A stretch of DNA of 64,000 nucleotides, from the NCBI GenBank assembly GCA_025141015.1, contig CP081098.1, positions 1,866,501 to 1,930,500 of the forward strand, in the 5' to 3' direction. Shown piece after piece: positions 27,933-35,685 of this stretch. This DNA is from Rhodobacteraceae bacterium M382. GTDB taxonomy: Bacteria > Pseudomonadota > Alphaproteobacteria > Rhodobacterales > Rhodobacteraceae. Numbering within the stretch: position 1 is the first letter of the stretch; each line of letters starts with the position of its first letter. A program made the position numbers and the translations under genes. Below the pieces are notes generated by a model. The model saw only the letters and a list, made by a program, of their open reading frames with translations, did no database searches and was not told where the DNA came from.

Positions 27933-29108
27933 ATGACCGATCTGCCCTGGACACCGGATTTCGAAGTCTGGCCCATCGACCATCACGCCGCGCGTTTGCA
28001 GCACAGCGCAGAGGCGCTGGAGGTGATCTGGTCCGATGGTCGGACCAGCCAGCACCATGTGCTGCTGCTGCGCGAAAACAGCCCCGATCCAGCAACGATT
28101 CACCCCAAGGCGCGCGAGATGCGCATCTCTCCCACTGGGATCGAGGCAGAGGTGGCCATCACGGGGGCCGGGATCCTCGAAAGCGGCGCGGTGGACGTGA
28201 GATTCTCTGACGGCACCACCAGCGCCTATCACCCCGGCTGGTTGCGCGGCACCGCCTGGTTTGGCGCACCAGACCCGATCCCGCCGATCTTGTGGCGGGG
28301 CGCGGACCTGACGGAACCGCCGACGTTTGATGGCCCGCAGGCGTTGGAGGACCCAGGGGTGTTCCTGCGCTGGCTGGAAGCCCTGCGTGACTATGGTGTG
28401 GCGCGTTTGCGCGGGTTGCCACAGCAGGATGGGCTGCTGGAAGAGATCGTCACCCGCATCGGCCCGGTCCGCGAAAGCAATTTTGGCCGTCAGTATGTGC
28501 TGGAGATCAAGGACGACCCGGACAGCCAGGCCTTTACCTCGGACAGGCTGCTGCAACATATCGACATGCCGACGCGGGAAACCCCGCATGGGCTGCAGTT
28601 TCTCTATATCCGTGCCAATACCACCACCGGCGGCGAGGGGATCTATGTGGATGCTTACCGGATTGCCGAGGACATGCGCGAAGACGAACCAGAGCACTAT
28701 CAGTCTCTGGTGACGGATGTCTGGGACTACAGCAACCGCGCCCGCCGTTCGGACTATCGCGCCCGTGGGCCGGTGGTCGAGACCGATGCCAGGGGGACCA
28801 TCACCGGCGTGCGCTATAACACGTTTTTGCGCGCACCGCTGCGCGCGCCTCTGGAGGTGCAGGCCCGCGCCTACAGGGCGTATCGCGCCTTTTGCGCCCG
28901 GGCCCAGGATCCCCGGTACGAGATGACCATTCGCTATGAACCGGGCGACCTGCTGGCCTTTGACAACCGCCGAGCGTTGCATGGGCGGGCAGGGTATGAC
29001 GCCAAAGGCGGCACCCGGTTTATCGAAGGGATCTATGCCGACCGCGATGACCTGCACTCTTGTATCCGCACGGCGCACCGGCGCATCAGAGCCGAGGCAC
29101 AGTCATGA
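27933..29108 (+). CDS. Gamma-butyrobetaine dioxygenase-like Fe(II)/2-oxoglutarate oxygenase
   Basis: A 391-aa TauD/BBOX-fold oxygenase. Iron ligands are His209-x-Asp211 and His350; Arg362 fits the 2-oxoglutarate-binding position. The N-terminal domain of about 100 residues has the BBOX/TMLH plan but lacks the zinc-binding Cys-x-Cys-x2-Cys; the stretch reads RENSPDPATIHPKAREM, so no zinc site is expected. Gamma-butyrobetaine dioxygenase makes L-carnitine from gamma-butyrobetaine. GGAGGAG precedes the ATG. It is overlapped by a small reading frame and then an acyl-CoA ligase and a crotonase, which suggests hydroxylation followed by CoA activation and dehydration. The substrate may be gamma-butyrobetaine or an analogue. 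Confidence 0.85.
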   Translation: MTDLPWTPDFEVWPIDHHAARLQHSAEALEVIWSDGRTSQHHVLLLRENSPDPATIHPKAREMRISPTGIEAEVAITGAGILESGAVDVRFSDGTTSAYHPGWLRGTAWFGAPDPIPPILWRGADLTEPPTFDGPQALEDPGVFLRWLEALRDYGVARLRGLPQQDGLLEEIVTRIGPVRESNFGRQYVLEIKDDPDSQAFTSDRLLQHIDMPTRETPHGLQFLYIRANTTTGGEGIYVDAYRIAEDMREDEPEHYQSLVTDVWDYSNRARRSDYRARGPVVETDARGTITGVRYNTFLRAPLRAPLEVQARAYRAYRAFCARAQDPRYEMTIRYEPGDLLAFDNRRALHGRAGYDAKGGTRFIEGIYADRDDLHSCIRTAHRRIRAEAQS

Positions 29109-29254
29109 GCCCGGGTCAGGACCGCTTTGTCCGCGCGGTGCAGACCGGGGGAAACACTGGCCGGGTGACCAGGCGGAAAAACTGTGCGCCGGGGCCGGGG
29201 GGCGTGATTGAGGTTGGCGGGATTGGCGCACGGGCGGCAGAGGTTCTGACGTGA
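29105..29254 (+). CDS. Small 49-codon reading frame coupled on both sides
   Basis: The ATG overlaps the TGA of the dioxygenase gene (ATGA) and the TGA overlaps the GTG start of the next gene (GTGA). The 49-residue product is basic in the middle and Gly-rich (NTGRVTRRKN, then PGPGGVIEVGGIGARAAEVL). I do not recognise it. Its last part loosely recalls the C-terminal tail of CaiB-type CoA-transferases, so it could be a remnant of such a gene, but this is weak. The exact tiling argues that it is translated, if only to couple ribosomes to the ligase gene. Confidence 0.4.
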   Translation: MSPGQDRFVRAVQTGGNTGRVTRRKNCAPGPGGVIEVGGIGARAAEVLT

Positions 29255-31353
29255 CCAGGGCAGATCGTCTGAAACGGATGCTGAACCCGGCCCGTGTGGC
29301 CTGGTTTGGCGGTGCCGGCCTCGCGCCTGCGATTGGCTACATGCAGGCGAATGGTTTTGCGGGAGAGGCCGTCGTCGTAAACCCCAGGCGGGCCGAGATT
29401 GCCGGGTTGACCTGCGTGCCCTGTGTTGGCGACCTGCGCCGGGCCCCGGATCTGGCCATTCTTGTGATCCCCAAGGAGGCGGTGCTCGAAACCGTGCGCG
29501 CCCTGTCGGAACGGGGCTGTGGCGGGGTGGTTTGCATCACGTCCGGATTTTCCGAAAGCGCCGACGGAACCGCGCGTCAGGCCGAATTGGTGGCTGCGGC
29601 AGGCGAGATGCCGGTGATCGGCCCCAATTGCCCCGGCATCGCCAATTTCCTGGATGGCAACGCCTTTATGATGGACCACTTTGGCAATCACGCGCCGGGC
29701 CGGAATGTGGCCGCCAGGGGTGCAGCGGATGGGGGCGTGGCGGCCAAAGGCGTGGCGGTGATCTCCAATGGCGGCGCTTACCTGAGCGATCTTGGCTGTG
29801 CCGATCGCGCACAGCCAATCGCCTATCTGATCGGGCTTGGCAATCAGGCGATGGTGAGCATCGCCGACATGCTGGACGCGGTGCTGGACGACAATCGGGT
29901 GACGGCGGTGAACGTCTATTTCGAAGGCATCGGCGACGTGCAAAAGCTCTCCCAGGCTGCGGCCAAGGCGGCGCGCAATGGCATCCCCGTGGTGGCCATC
30001 AAGGGCGGCCGCAGCGCGGCAGGTGCCCGCGCGGCGCAATCGCATACGGCGTCGTTGTCAGGGGATGCAGCCGTGGCCTCTGCCCTGTTCCGCCGCTTTG
30101 GCTGGATCGAGGTGACAACCCCGACGGAGGCCATCGAAACCGTCAAGATGCTGAGTTTCACGCCGATCCCAAGAGGGGCCAAGACCGGATTTATCACCTC
30201 GTCTGGGTCCTATGCGGTGCTGGGTGGGGATATCGCCGAACAGGCCGGATTGCAGATGGTGGCCCCCACGGCAGCAGCGGCGGCGGCGCTGGATCTGGTG
30301 TTGCCTGCCTATGTCGGACCGGCCAATCCGCTGGATATTTCAGACGCCCATGGTTGGGCGCAGGCGGATCAATTGCCGATCTACCGGGCGTTTGCACAGG
30401 ATCAGCATGATCTGTTTGTGCAGGTGATGTGCTACCCGCCGGAAGGCGGCTGGGACATGTCGACCTGGGACGCCACCACCGGCGCGCTGGCCGCGATCAA
30501 AGGCGATCGCCCGTCGGCCTTTGTCAACACTCTGGCCGAGGCACTGCCGCGCGCGGCCCGCGACCGGATGATCGCCAACGCCATGGCGCCCTTGCAGGGG
30601 ATCGAGGACGGTTTGCGCGCGGTGGCCCATGCGGCGCGGTATGGCGCGCGGCGCGACATGCTGGACCCCGACGCCATGCTTTTGCCTGCCCCGCGCTGTC
30701 CGCTACCCGGCGGCACGGGCAACAGCATGAGCGAGGCGGCGGCAAAATCCTGGCTGTCTGAAGCCGGGTTGGATGTGCCGCGCCACTGGATTGTCGATGG
30801 TCCCGACACATTGGCGGACATCGCCTGCACCTGTGCGGTCAAGGCCCTGGTGCCGGGGCTGTTGCACAAGACCGAAGCCGGGGCCGTGGCGTTGACCGTC
30901 GCACCCCGGGATCTGCCCGCCACGATCCGCGCCATGGCGGGGCGGCTTGCGGCGCAGGGTCTGGACCCCGACGGGTTCCTGATCGAAGAGATGATCCAGA
31001 ACCCGGTGGGCGAACTGCTGGTGGGCATCCGCCATGTCCCGGACATTGGCCTGACCCTGACGCTGGCCATTGGCGGCATCGCCGTGGAGCTGATGCAGGA
31101 CACCGCCACTCTGATCCTGCCCGCGCCGCGCGCAGACATCGCGGCGGCGCTGAAGGGTCTGAAACTGGCCCCGCTGTTGCTGGGCTATCGGGGGCGACCT
31201 GCGGCAGATCTGGCGGTCATGCTGAGCGCCATCGAAACCCTGTGCGCCTGTGTCGCCGACCATCCTGACATTGCAGAGCTGGAAGTGAATCCGCTGCTGC
31301 TCACCCAATCCCGCGCGGTCATTGCCGACGCGGTGCTGACCCTGAAAGGCTGA
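29251..31353 (+). CDS. ADP-forming acyl-CoA synthetase (fused alpha-beta subunits)
   Basis: A 700-aa NDP-forming acyl-CoA ligase. The N-terminal CoA-binding and succinyl-CoA synthetase-alpha-like domains cover about residues 1-450 and contain SHTASLSGD with phospho-His265; the C-terminal ATP-grasp domain follows from about residue 480 after a Pro-rich linker. Such enzymes make acyl-CoA from acid, CoA and ATP with release of ADP and phosphate. The GTG start at 29251 has AGAGG upstream. In context the substrate is probably a betaine acid such as carnitine or gamma-butyrobetaine; the usual enzyme for that in E. coli (CaiC) is AMP-forming, so this would be a different solution. Confidence 0.85.
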   Translation: MTRADRLKRMLNPARVAWFGGAGLAPAIGYMQANGFAGEAVVVNPRRAEIAGLTCVPCVGDLRRAPDLAILVIPKEAVLETVRALSERGCGGVVCITSGFSESADGTARQAELVAAAGEMPVIGPNCPGIANFLDGNAFMMDHFGNHAPGRNVAARGAADGGVAAKGVAVISNGGAYLSDLGCADRAQPIAYLIGLGNQAMVSIADMLDAVLDDNRVTAVNVYFEGIGDVQKLSQAAAKAARNGIPVVAIKGGRSAAGARAAQSHTASLSGDAAVASALFRRFGWIEVTTPTEAIETVKMLSFTPIPRGAKTGFITSSGSYAVLGGDIAEQAGLQMVAPTAAAAAALDLVLPAYVGPANPLDISDAHGWAQADQLPIYRAFAQDQHDLFVQVMCYPPEGGWDMSTWDATTGALAAIKGDRPSAFVNTLAEALPRAARDRMIANAMAPLQGIEDGLRAVAHAARYGARRDMLDPDAMLLPAPRCPLPGGTGNSMSEAAAKSWLSEAGLDVPRHWIVDGPDTLADIACTCAVKALVPGLLHKTEAGAVALTVAPRDLPATIRAMAGRLAAQGLDPDGFLIEEMIQNPVGELLVGIRHVPDIGLTLTLAIGGIAVELMQDTATLILPAPRADIAAALKGLKLAPLLLGYRGRPAADLAVMLSAIETLCACVADHPDIAELEVNPLLLTQSRAVIADAVLTLKG

Positions 31354-31356
31354 GAC

Positions 31357-32178
31357 ATGACCGACTATACCCATCTGATCTACGAGGTCGACGCCGACCA
31401 CATCTGTTGGCTGACGCTGAACCGCCCGGAAAAGCTGAATGCCATGAACCTGAAACTGATCGCTGAATTGCAGGCGGGGTTGGAGCGCGCCGACGTTGAC
31501 GACGACGTCAATGTGATCGTGATCCAGGGGGCCGGGCGCGGGTTTTGTGCGGGGCACGATCTGGACGAGGACGCCGAAGAGGACCGCACGTCGATCTACG
31601 AATACCGCGCGCATTACTTTAAACAGTTCGAGGAGTTCACCACCCCCTGGCGGATCACCAAACCGGTGATTGCCAGCGTCAATTCGATTGCCATCGGCAA
31701 AGGCTTTGAGCTGAGCCTGTTTTGCGACATCACTATTGCGTCAGAGGACACCCGCATCGGCTATAACGAGGTGCGCTATGGAATTTCGGGCCACTGCATG
31801 GCTCTGCCCTGGCTGGTCAACATGAAAACCGCCAAGGACCTGCTGTTGACGGGCCGCGAGCTGACCGCGGCCGAGGCCAAGGAGATGGGGCTGATCACCG
31901 AGGTGGTGCCGTTGGACAAGCTGAAGGAGGCCACGCACACCAAGGCGCTGTTGATGGCGCGGATGCCGCGCGAGATGCAGCGGATGCACAAGATGTATCT
32001 GAACCGGGTCTACGAGATGCAGGGGCTGAAGACGGCGACCGACTATTATCTGGAACAGGTCGCCATCATGGGGGCCAACCCGGTCCCGGAATACGAGGCC
32101 TTTTCCAAATCAACGATCGAAAAGGGGCTGAAGGCCACATTGAAAGAGGCCAACGCACGCTATGAGGGGTTGGGATGA
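31357..32178 (+). CDS. Enoyl-CoA hydratase/isomerase family (candidate carnitinyl-CoA dehydratase)
   Basis: A 273-aa crotonase. Oxyanion-hole segments are GFCAGHDL and IGKGFELS. Both catalytic Glu positions of hydratases are kept: one in GFELSLFCDI and one in YNEVRYGI. It starts four bases after the ligase stop. In this setting it could dehydrate L-carnitinyl-CoA to crotonobetainyl-CoA (the CaiD reaction) or hydrate the reverse; similarity to CaiD itself is not strong enough to name it. The helical C-terminus (about residues 210-270) is complete. Confidence 0.85.
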   Translation: MTDYTHLIYEVDADHICWLTLNRPEKLNAMNLKLIAELQAGLERADVDDDVNVIVIQGAGRGFCAGHDLDEDAEEDRTSIYEYRAHYFKQFEEFTTPWRITKPVIASVNSIAIGKGFELSLFCDITIASEDTRIGYNEVRYGISGHCMALPWLVNMKTAKDLLLTGRELTAAEAKEMGLITEVVPLDKLKEATHTKALLMARMPREMQRMHKMYLNRVYEMQGLKTATDYYLEQVAIMGANPVPEYEAFSKSTIEKGLKATLKEANARYEGLG

Positions 32179-32224
32179 CGCGCTGCGGCGTTTGATGGGC
32201 CGCCAATCCAATTGGCCCGGAGAT

Positions 32225-32249
32225 CCCGGATCCGTGAACAGGGTCCGGG
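32225..32249. terminator. Hairpin between convergent crotonase and LysR genes
   Basis: CCCGGATCC and GGGTCCGGG pair with one wobble around a seven-base loop. It abuts the stop codon of the minus-strand LysR gene and lies 47 bases past the crotonase stop. Confidence 0.6.
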
Positions 32250-33128
32250 TTAGGTGTCGGCGGTGGTCGGGCGGGTCTGTGCCTGGTCGGTGACCCAATC
32301 GGCAAACAGTCTGGCCATGGGGCGGCGGTCTGAGTTCACCACCAGCCGATAGCCCCGGCTGGACCGGATCGGCTGCGCTCCGACGGGAACAAGCCGCCCC
32401 TGGTCAAAGAATTTTGCGATGAAAGGCAGAAACCCGATCGCAATGCCCCGGCCATAAGCTGCGGCTTCCAGAACGATATGCGGTTCGTCCAGGACTTCGC
32501 CACGATCGGCAAACCGCTCTGGCGCACCGACCGCAGCCAGCCAGTGACGCCAGGTGCTGCGGTCGCGATAATGGATCGGCGGCAGTTTTCCGTCCCAGAA
32601 CGCGTCTGCGATCTGCAACCCCGGCGCGGCAACCGGAACCGCCTTGGTATCAAACAGCATGGCCGTTTCGGTCTCCGGGCCGTCCAGTTCGGCCCAGATG
32701 ATCGAGACGTCGGCCAGACGGGACTCCGGCGCGCCGATCACATGGATCAGGTCCACCCGCAAACCGGGGTGCTGGGCCTCGAACGCGCCGATCCGCGGCA
32801 ACAGCCACTGTGACGACAGATACGGCCCGACCGACACGCGCAGAACCTCATGTGTGGTCAACCGTTCTGTAATCTCCTGGAGTTCCTTCCAGATCACTGT
32901 CGTGGCTTGGGCCAGTTCGGTGCCGTCCTGGGTGAGGTGAACTTCGCGAATGCGTCGTTCGAACAGCCGTTTCCCCAGAGCGCGTTCCAGCGCCGTTATG
33001 CGGTGGCTCACAGCCGACGGGGTGACGTTCAGCGCCCGGGCTGCATGGGAAAAACTCAGGCTGTCGGCTGCATGGTGGAAATAGACAAGAGCACCAAGAT
33101 AGGAGGGGTCTTTGGGATCAGGCAGCAT
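32250..33128 (-). CDS. LysR-family transcriptional regulator
   Basis: A 292-aa regulator with an N-terminal winged helix-turn-helix (about residues 12-70, SLSFSHAARALNVTPSAVSH) and a C-terminal effector domain. Divergent from the second dioxygenase and the decarboxylating dehydrogenase; a perfect 23-bp palindrome with the TTGAG...CTCAA core lies ten bases upstream of its start and is its likely operator. It probably responds to the substrate of the dioxygenase-dehydrogenase pair and represses itself. Confidence 0.9.
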   Translation of the reverse strand: MLPDPKDPSYLGALVYFHHAADSLSFSHAARALNVTPSAVSHRITALERALGKRLFERRIREVHLTQDGTELAQATTVIWKELQEITERLTTHEVLRVSVGPYLSSQWLLPRIGAFEAQHPGLRVDLIHVIGAPESRLADVSIIWAELDGPETETAMLFDTKAVPVAAPGLQIADAFWDGKLPPIHYRDRSTWRHWLAAVGAPERFADRGEVLDEPHIVLEAAAYGRGIAIGFLPFIAKFFDQGRLVPVGAQPIRSSRGYRLVVNSDRRPMARLFADWVTDQAQTRPTTADT

Positions 33129-33137
33129 GTGTTGTCC

Positions 33138-33160
33138 ATGGTTGAGCTAAGCTCAACCAT
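33138..33160. promoter_or_regulatory. Perfect 23-bp palindrome, candidate LysR operator
   Basis: Arms ATGGTTGAGCT and AGCTCAACCAT are perfectly complementary around a single central A at 33149. The site lies between the LysR gene (start 33128) and the dioxygenase gene (start 33238) and contains the T-N11-A pattern expected of LysR recognition sites. This is the most exact dyad noticed in the window. Confidence 0.75.
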
Positions 33161-33237
33161 TCTGTGTTGAATTGGAATTTGTCAAACATATTCGCTGGAG
33201 ACTTTATGGCGGTTAGAAAATGTACAGGAACACCGTC

Positions 33238-34431
33238 ATGCCCTTTGCGCGCCACAGCATCCGGTCCGCCGCCGTCGAAAACAATCAGCTGGTTGTCCGA
33301 TGGGAGGACGATCACCAAAGCCGGTTTCATCCCATCTGGTTGCGTCACCAATGCTGGTGCCCGGAGTGCGGCACACCAGAGACCGGGGTGCGCGGAATCC
33401 GCCTGCATCATATCGACGAATGGATCTGTATCGCGCAGGCGGAGGTCACGGACCACATTGTTCGAGTGCTCTGGCCAGATGGGCACAGGTCCGACTATCC
33501 GGCGCGCTGGCTGCGCAACCACTGTTATTCGGATGCAGAACGCAGGCGCAGGCGTGTGCAGCCGATCCTGTGGGACAGGTCGCTGGGCGCGGATCTTCCG
33601 GTGGGATCTCTGACCAAGGCAGAAGCGGACTCGGCGGTGCGGCTGAAGATCCTGGAAACGGTGCGCGACTATGGGTTCTGCAAGATCGTGGATGCGCCCA
33701 CCGACAGCGCGGAAAGCCAACGGATGATCCGGTTGGTCGGGGCGCAGCGGCAGACCCATTTTGGGACCTATACGCTGAAAAAGAAAACCACCGTGACCAA
33801 TGTGGGCGACACCACCGGCCCGCTGGATCCGCATGTGGACGAACCCTATCGTTATGCCGCAATCGGCATCACCGTGTTTCAGGTTCTGCGGCCCAGCACG
33901 AACGGGGGGGCGTCGACCCTGGTGGATGGGTTCGAAGCGGCCCGCCGTCTAAAGGAAGGCTGGCCCGAGGACTTCGAGCTGCTGTGCAAGATGCAGGTTA
34001 CCTGTCAGCGGTTTGACCCGGGCGACAACAGCCACGGCAATATGCGTTGGTACAAATCCCGTTTGCCGGTCATCCGGCTGGATGATCGCGGAGAGGTCTG
34101 CGGCGTGCGGATGAACGAACGGCAAATCTCTCCTCTGGATGTACCCGGCGATCAGGTGGGGCCTGCGTATCGGGCGCTGAAACGGCTGTTTGATTTGCTG
34201 TATGACGACGACCTGCGCCTGACGCTGGACCTGAAGGCGGGCGAGGGGTTGTTGTTTGACAATCAGCGCCTGTTGCATGGGCGGACAGGGTTCACCCCCG
34301 AGACCCCACCCCGCGCCGTGCTGACATCTTCGGTTGATCTGGACGATTTCCATTCCTCCATGCGCCTGTTGCACCGGGATCTGGACCCGGATGCGATGCA
34401 TCTGGTGCTGCCGCAGGGGATGGCAGGATGA
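33238..34431 (+). CDS. Gamma-butyrobetaine dioxygenase-like oxygenase with zinc site
   Basis: A 397-aa Fe(II)/2-oxoglutarate oxygenase of the BBOX/TMLH family. Cys39-x-Cys41-x2-Cys44 reproduces the spacing of the structural zinc site of gamma-butyrobetaine dioxygenase, with candidate His at 57-58. Iron ligands are His199-x-Asp201 and His347, and Arg359 fits 2-oxoglutarate binding. ATG at 33238 with AGGA upstream is preferred over ATG at 33220. The last four bases overlap the start of a LeuB-like dehydrogenase gene (ATGA), so hydroxylation followed by NAD-linked oxidation and decarboxylation is suggested. Whether the substrate is gamma-butyrobetaine is open, since the window holds a second, different BBOX homologue. 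Confidence 0.85.
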   Translation: MPFARHSIRSAAVENNQLVVRWEDDHQSRFHPIWLRHQCWCPECGTPETGVRGIRLHHIDEWICIAQAEVTDHIVRVLWPDGHRSDYPARWLRNHCYSDAERRRRRVQPILWDRSLGADLPVGSLTKAEADSAVRLKILETVRDYGFCKIVDAPTDSAESQRMIRLVGAQRQTHFGTYTLKKKTTVTNVGDTTGPLDPHVDEPYRYAAIGITVFQVLRPSTNGGASTLVDGFEAARRLKEGWPEDFELLCKMQVTCQRFDPGDNSHGNMRWYKSRLPVIRLDDRGEVCGVRMNERQISPLDVPGDQVGPAYRALKRLFDLLYDDDLRLTLDLKAGEGLLFDNQRLLHGRTGFTPETPPRAVLTSSVDLDDFHSSMRLLHRDLDPDAMHLVLPQGMAG

Positions 34432-35540
34432 GCGGCGCGTTCAAGGTGCTGGCGCTGGGCGGCGATCATATTGGTCCCGAAGTCGTGGCTGCCGGGTTGC
34501 AGGTGCTGCGCCAGGTTGCTGACCAGTTCGGTGTGGCGGTGGAGATTGAGGAGGACCTGTTGGGCGGTGCGTCCTGGGATGTGCATGGCACGTTTTGCAC
34601 CGACGCAGTCGCGGCCAGGGCGCGGGCGGCGGACGCCATATTGGTCGGCGCGGTGGGCGGGCCGGAATGGGACAATATCCGGATTGACGGGCCGATCACC
34701 GAAACCGATGGGCTGACCCGGTTGCGGATCGAACTGGATGTCTACAACGCCCTGCGCCCGGCACGCGCCTGGCCCGCGCTGCTGCACAGGACGCCCTATC
34801 GGCAAGAGGTTGTGGAGGGGGCTGATCTGTTGGTCGTGCGGGAAAACTCTGGCGGTATCTATTATGGCGAACCCCGTGGGCGCGAGGTGCTGGATGACGG
34901 TCAGGAACGCGCCTATGAAATCAGCGAATACCGCACGGGAGAGGTCGAACGCATTGCACGCTGTGCCTTCGAGGCCGCGCGCGGGCGGGGCGGCCATGTC
35001 ACTTCGCTGGACAAATCCAATGTGATGGAGAGCGGCAAGCTGTGGCGTGAAACGGTGGCGCGGATCGGGCGCGAGGAGTATCCCGACATTCAGCTGCGCC
35101 ACCTGTTGATGGATTACGCGTTGTTTGCCGTGGCCCGCGCGCCGCAGGAGTTTGACGTGTTGCTGGCGGACAATCTGTTCGGAGATCTGATTTCGGATCT
35201 TGTTGCGGTGGTCTCGGGCGCGCTGGGTATGTTGCCGTCGGCGACATTGCCCGCCGCTGCGAGGGTGGGGCATCCGGTGAAAGGCGGTCTGTATGAACCG
35301 ACGCATGGCAGCGCACCGGATATTTCCGGGCAGGGGGTTGCCAATCCGATTGGCACCATCCTGTCGGTTGCCATGATGTTCGAATATGGCTTTGGGCTGC
35401 CGGCGGCCGCGCGGGCCATCGAACAGGCCGTCGATCGGGTGCTGGCTGCCGGGCTGGCACCGCCTGATCTGGGCGGGACGGATGGGACGGCGACGATCAC
35501 ACAGGCGATCCTGCGCAATCTGCACCCGATCCCGGCCTGA
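34428..35540 (+). CDS. Isopropylmalate/isocitrate-type beta-decarboxylating dehydrogenase
   Basis: A 370-aa member of the LeuB/TtuC/DmlA family, which oxidises 2-hydroxy acids carrying a 3-carboxylate with NAD and releases CO2. Visible blocks are LGGDHIGPEV at the N-terminus, RENSGGIYYGEPRG, the metal-binding DNLFGDLISDL and the NAD-binding EPTHGSAPDISGQGVANP. The substrate-specificity helix (DGLTRLRIELDVYNALRP) differs from the classic LeuB pattern. It is translationally coupled to a BBOX-like dioxygenase and far from any leucine gene, so leucine synthesis is improbable. Tartrate, D-malate or a novel hydroxylated acid are candidates. Confidence 0.87.
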   Translation: MSGAFKVLALGGDHIGPEVVAAGLQVLRQVADQFGVAVEIEEDLLGGASWDVHGTFCTDAVAARARAADAILVGAVGGPEWDNIRIDGPITETDGLTRLRIELDVYNALRPARAWPALLHRTPYRQEVVEGADLLVVRENSGGIYYGEPRGREVLDDGQERAYEISEYRTGEVERIARCAFEAARGRGGHVTSLDKSNVMESGKLWRETVARIGREEYPDIQLRHLLMDYALFAVARAPQEFDVLLADNLFGDLISDLVAVVSGALGMLPSATLPAAARVGHPVKGGLYEPTHGSAPDISGQGVANPIGTILSVAMMFEYGFGLPAAARAIEQAVDRVLAAGLAPPDLGGTDGTATITQAILRNLHPIPA

Positions 35541-35570
35541 TCAGAGCGCCTTTCCTTGTTTCCGTGGCCG

Positions 35571-35600
35571 GAGGGGCGATGCGCGCGCGTGATCCGCCCC
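35571..35600. terminator. Hairpin between convergent dehydrogenase and fecE-like genes
   Basis: GAGGGGCG and CGCCCCTC arms with a 14-base GC-rich loop, 31 bases after the dehydrogenase stop, in the 145-bp gap before the convergent ABC gene. Confidence 0.5.
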
Positions 35601-35685
35601 TCGAACAGGGGGCATTGCGGTCGCCGCCTATGATGTCGCCGCCTGTGAGATACACGCTGACAACATACGGGCGGTTTACAGAGGA

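Noticed and set aside
33220-33237. ATG at 33220 as start of the second BBOX-like gene
   Set aside because: No Shine-Dalgarno sequence precedes it, whereas AGGA stands at the right distance before the ATG at 33238.
34428-35540. LeuB of leucine biosynthesis
   Set aside because: No leuA, leuC or leuD nearby, the specificity helix differs, and it overlaps a dioxygenase gene under its own LysR regulator.
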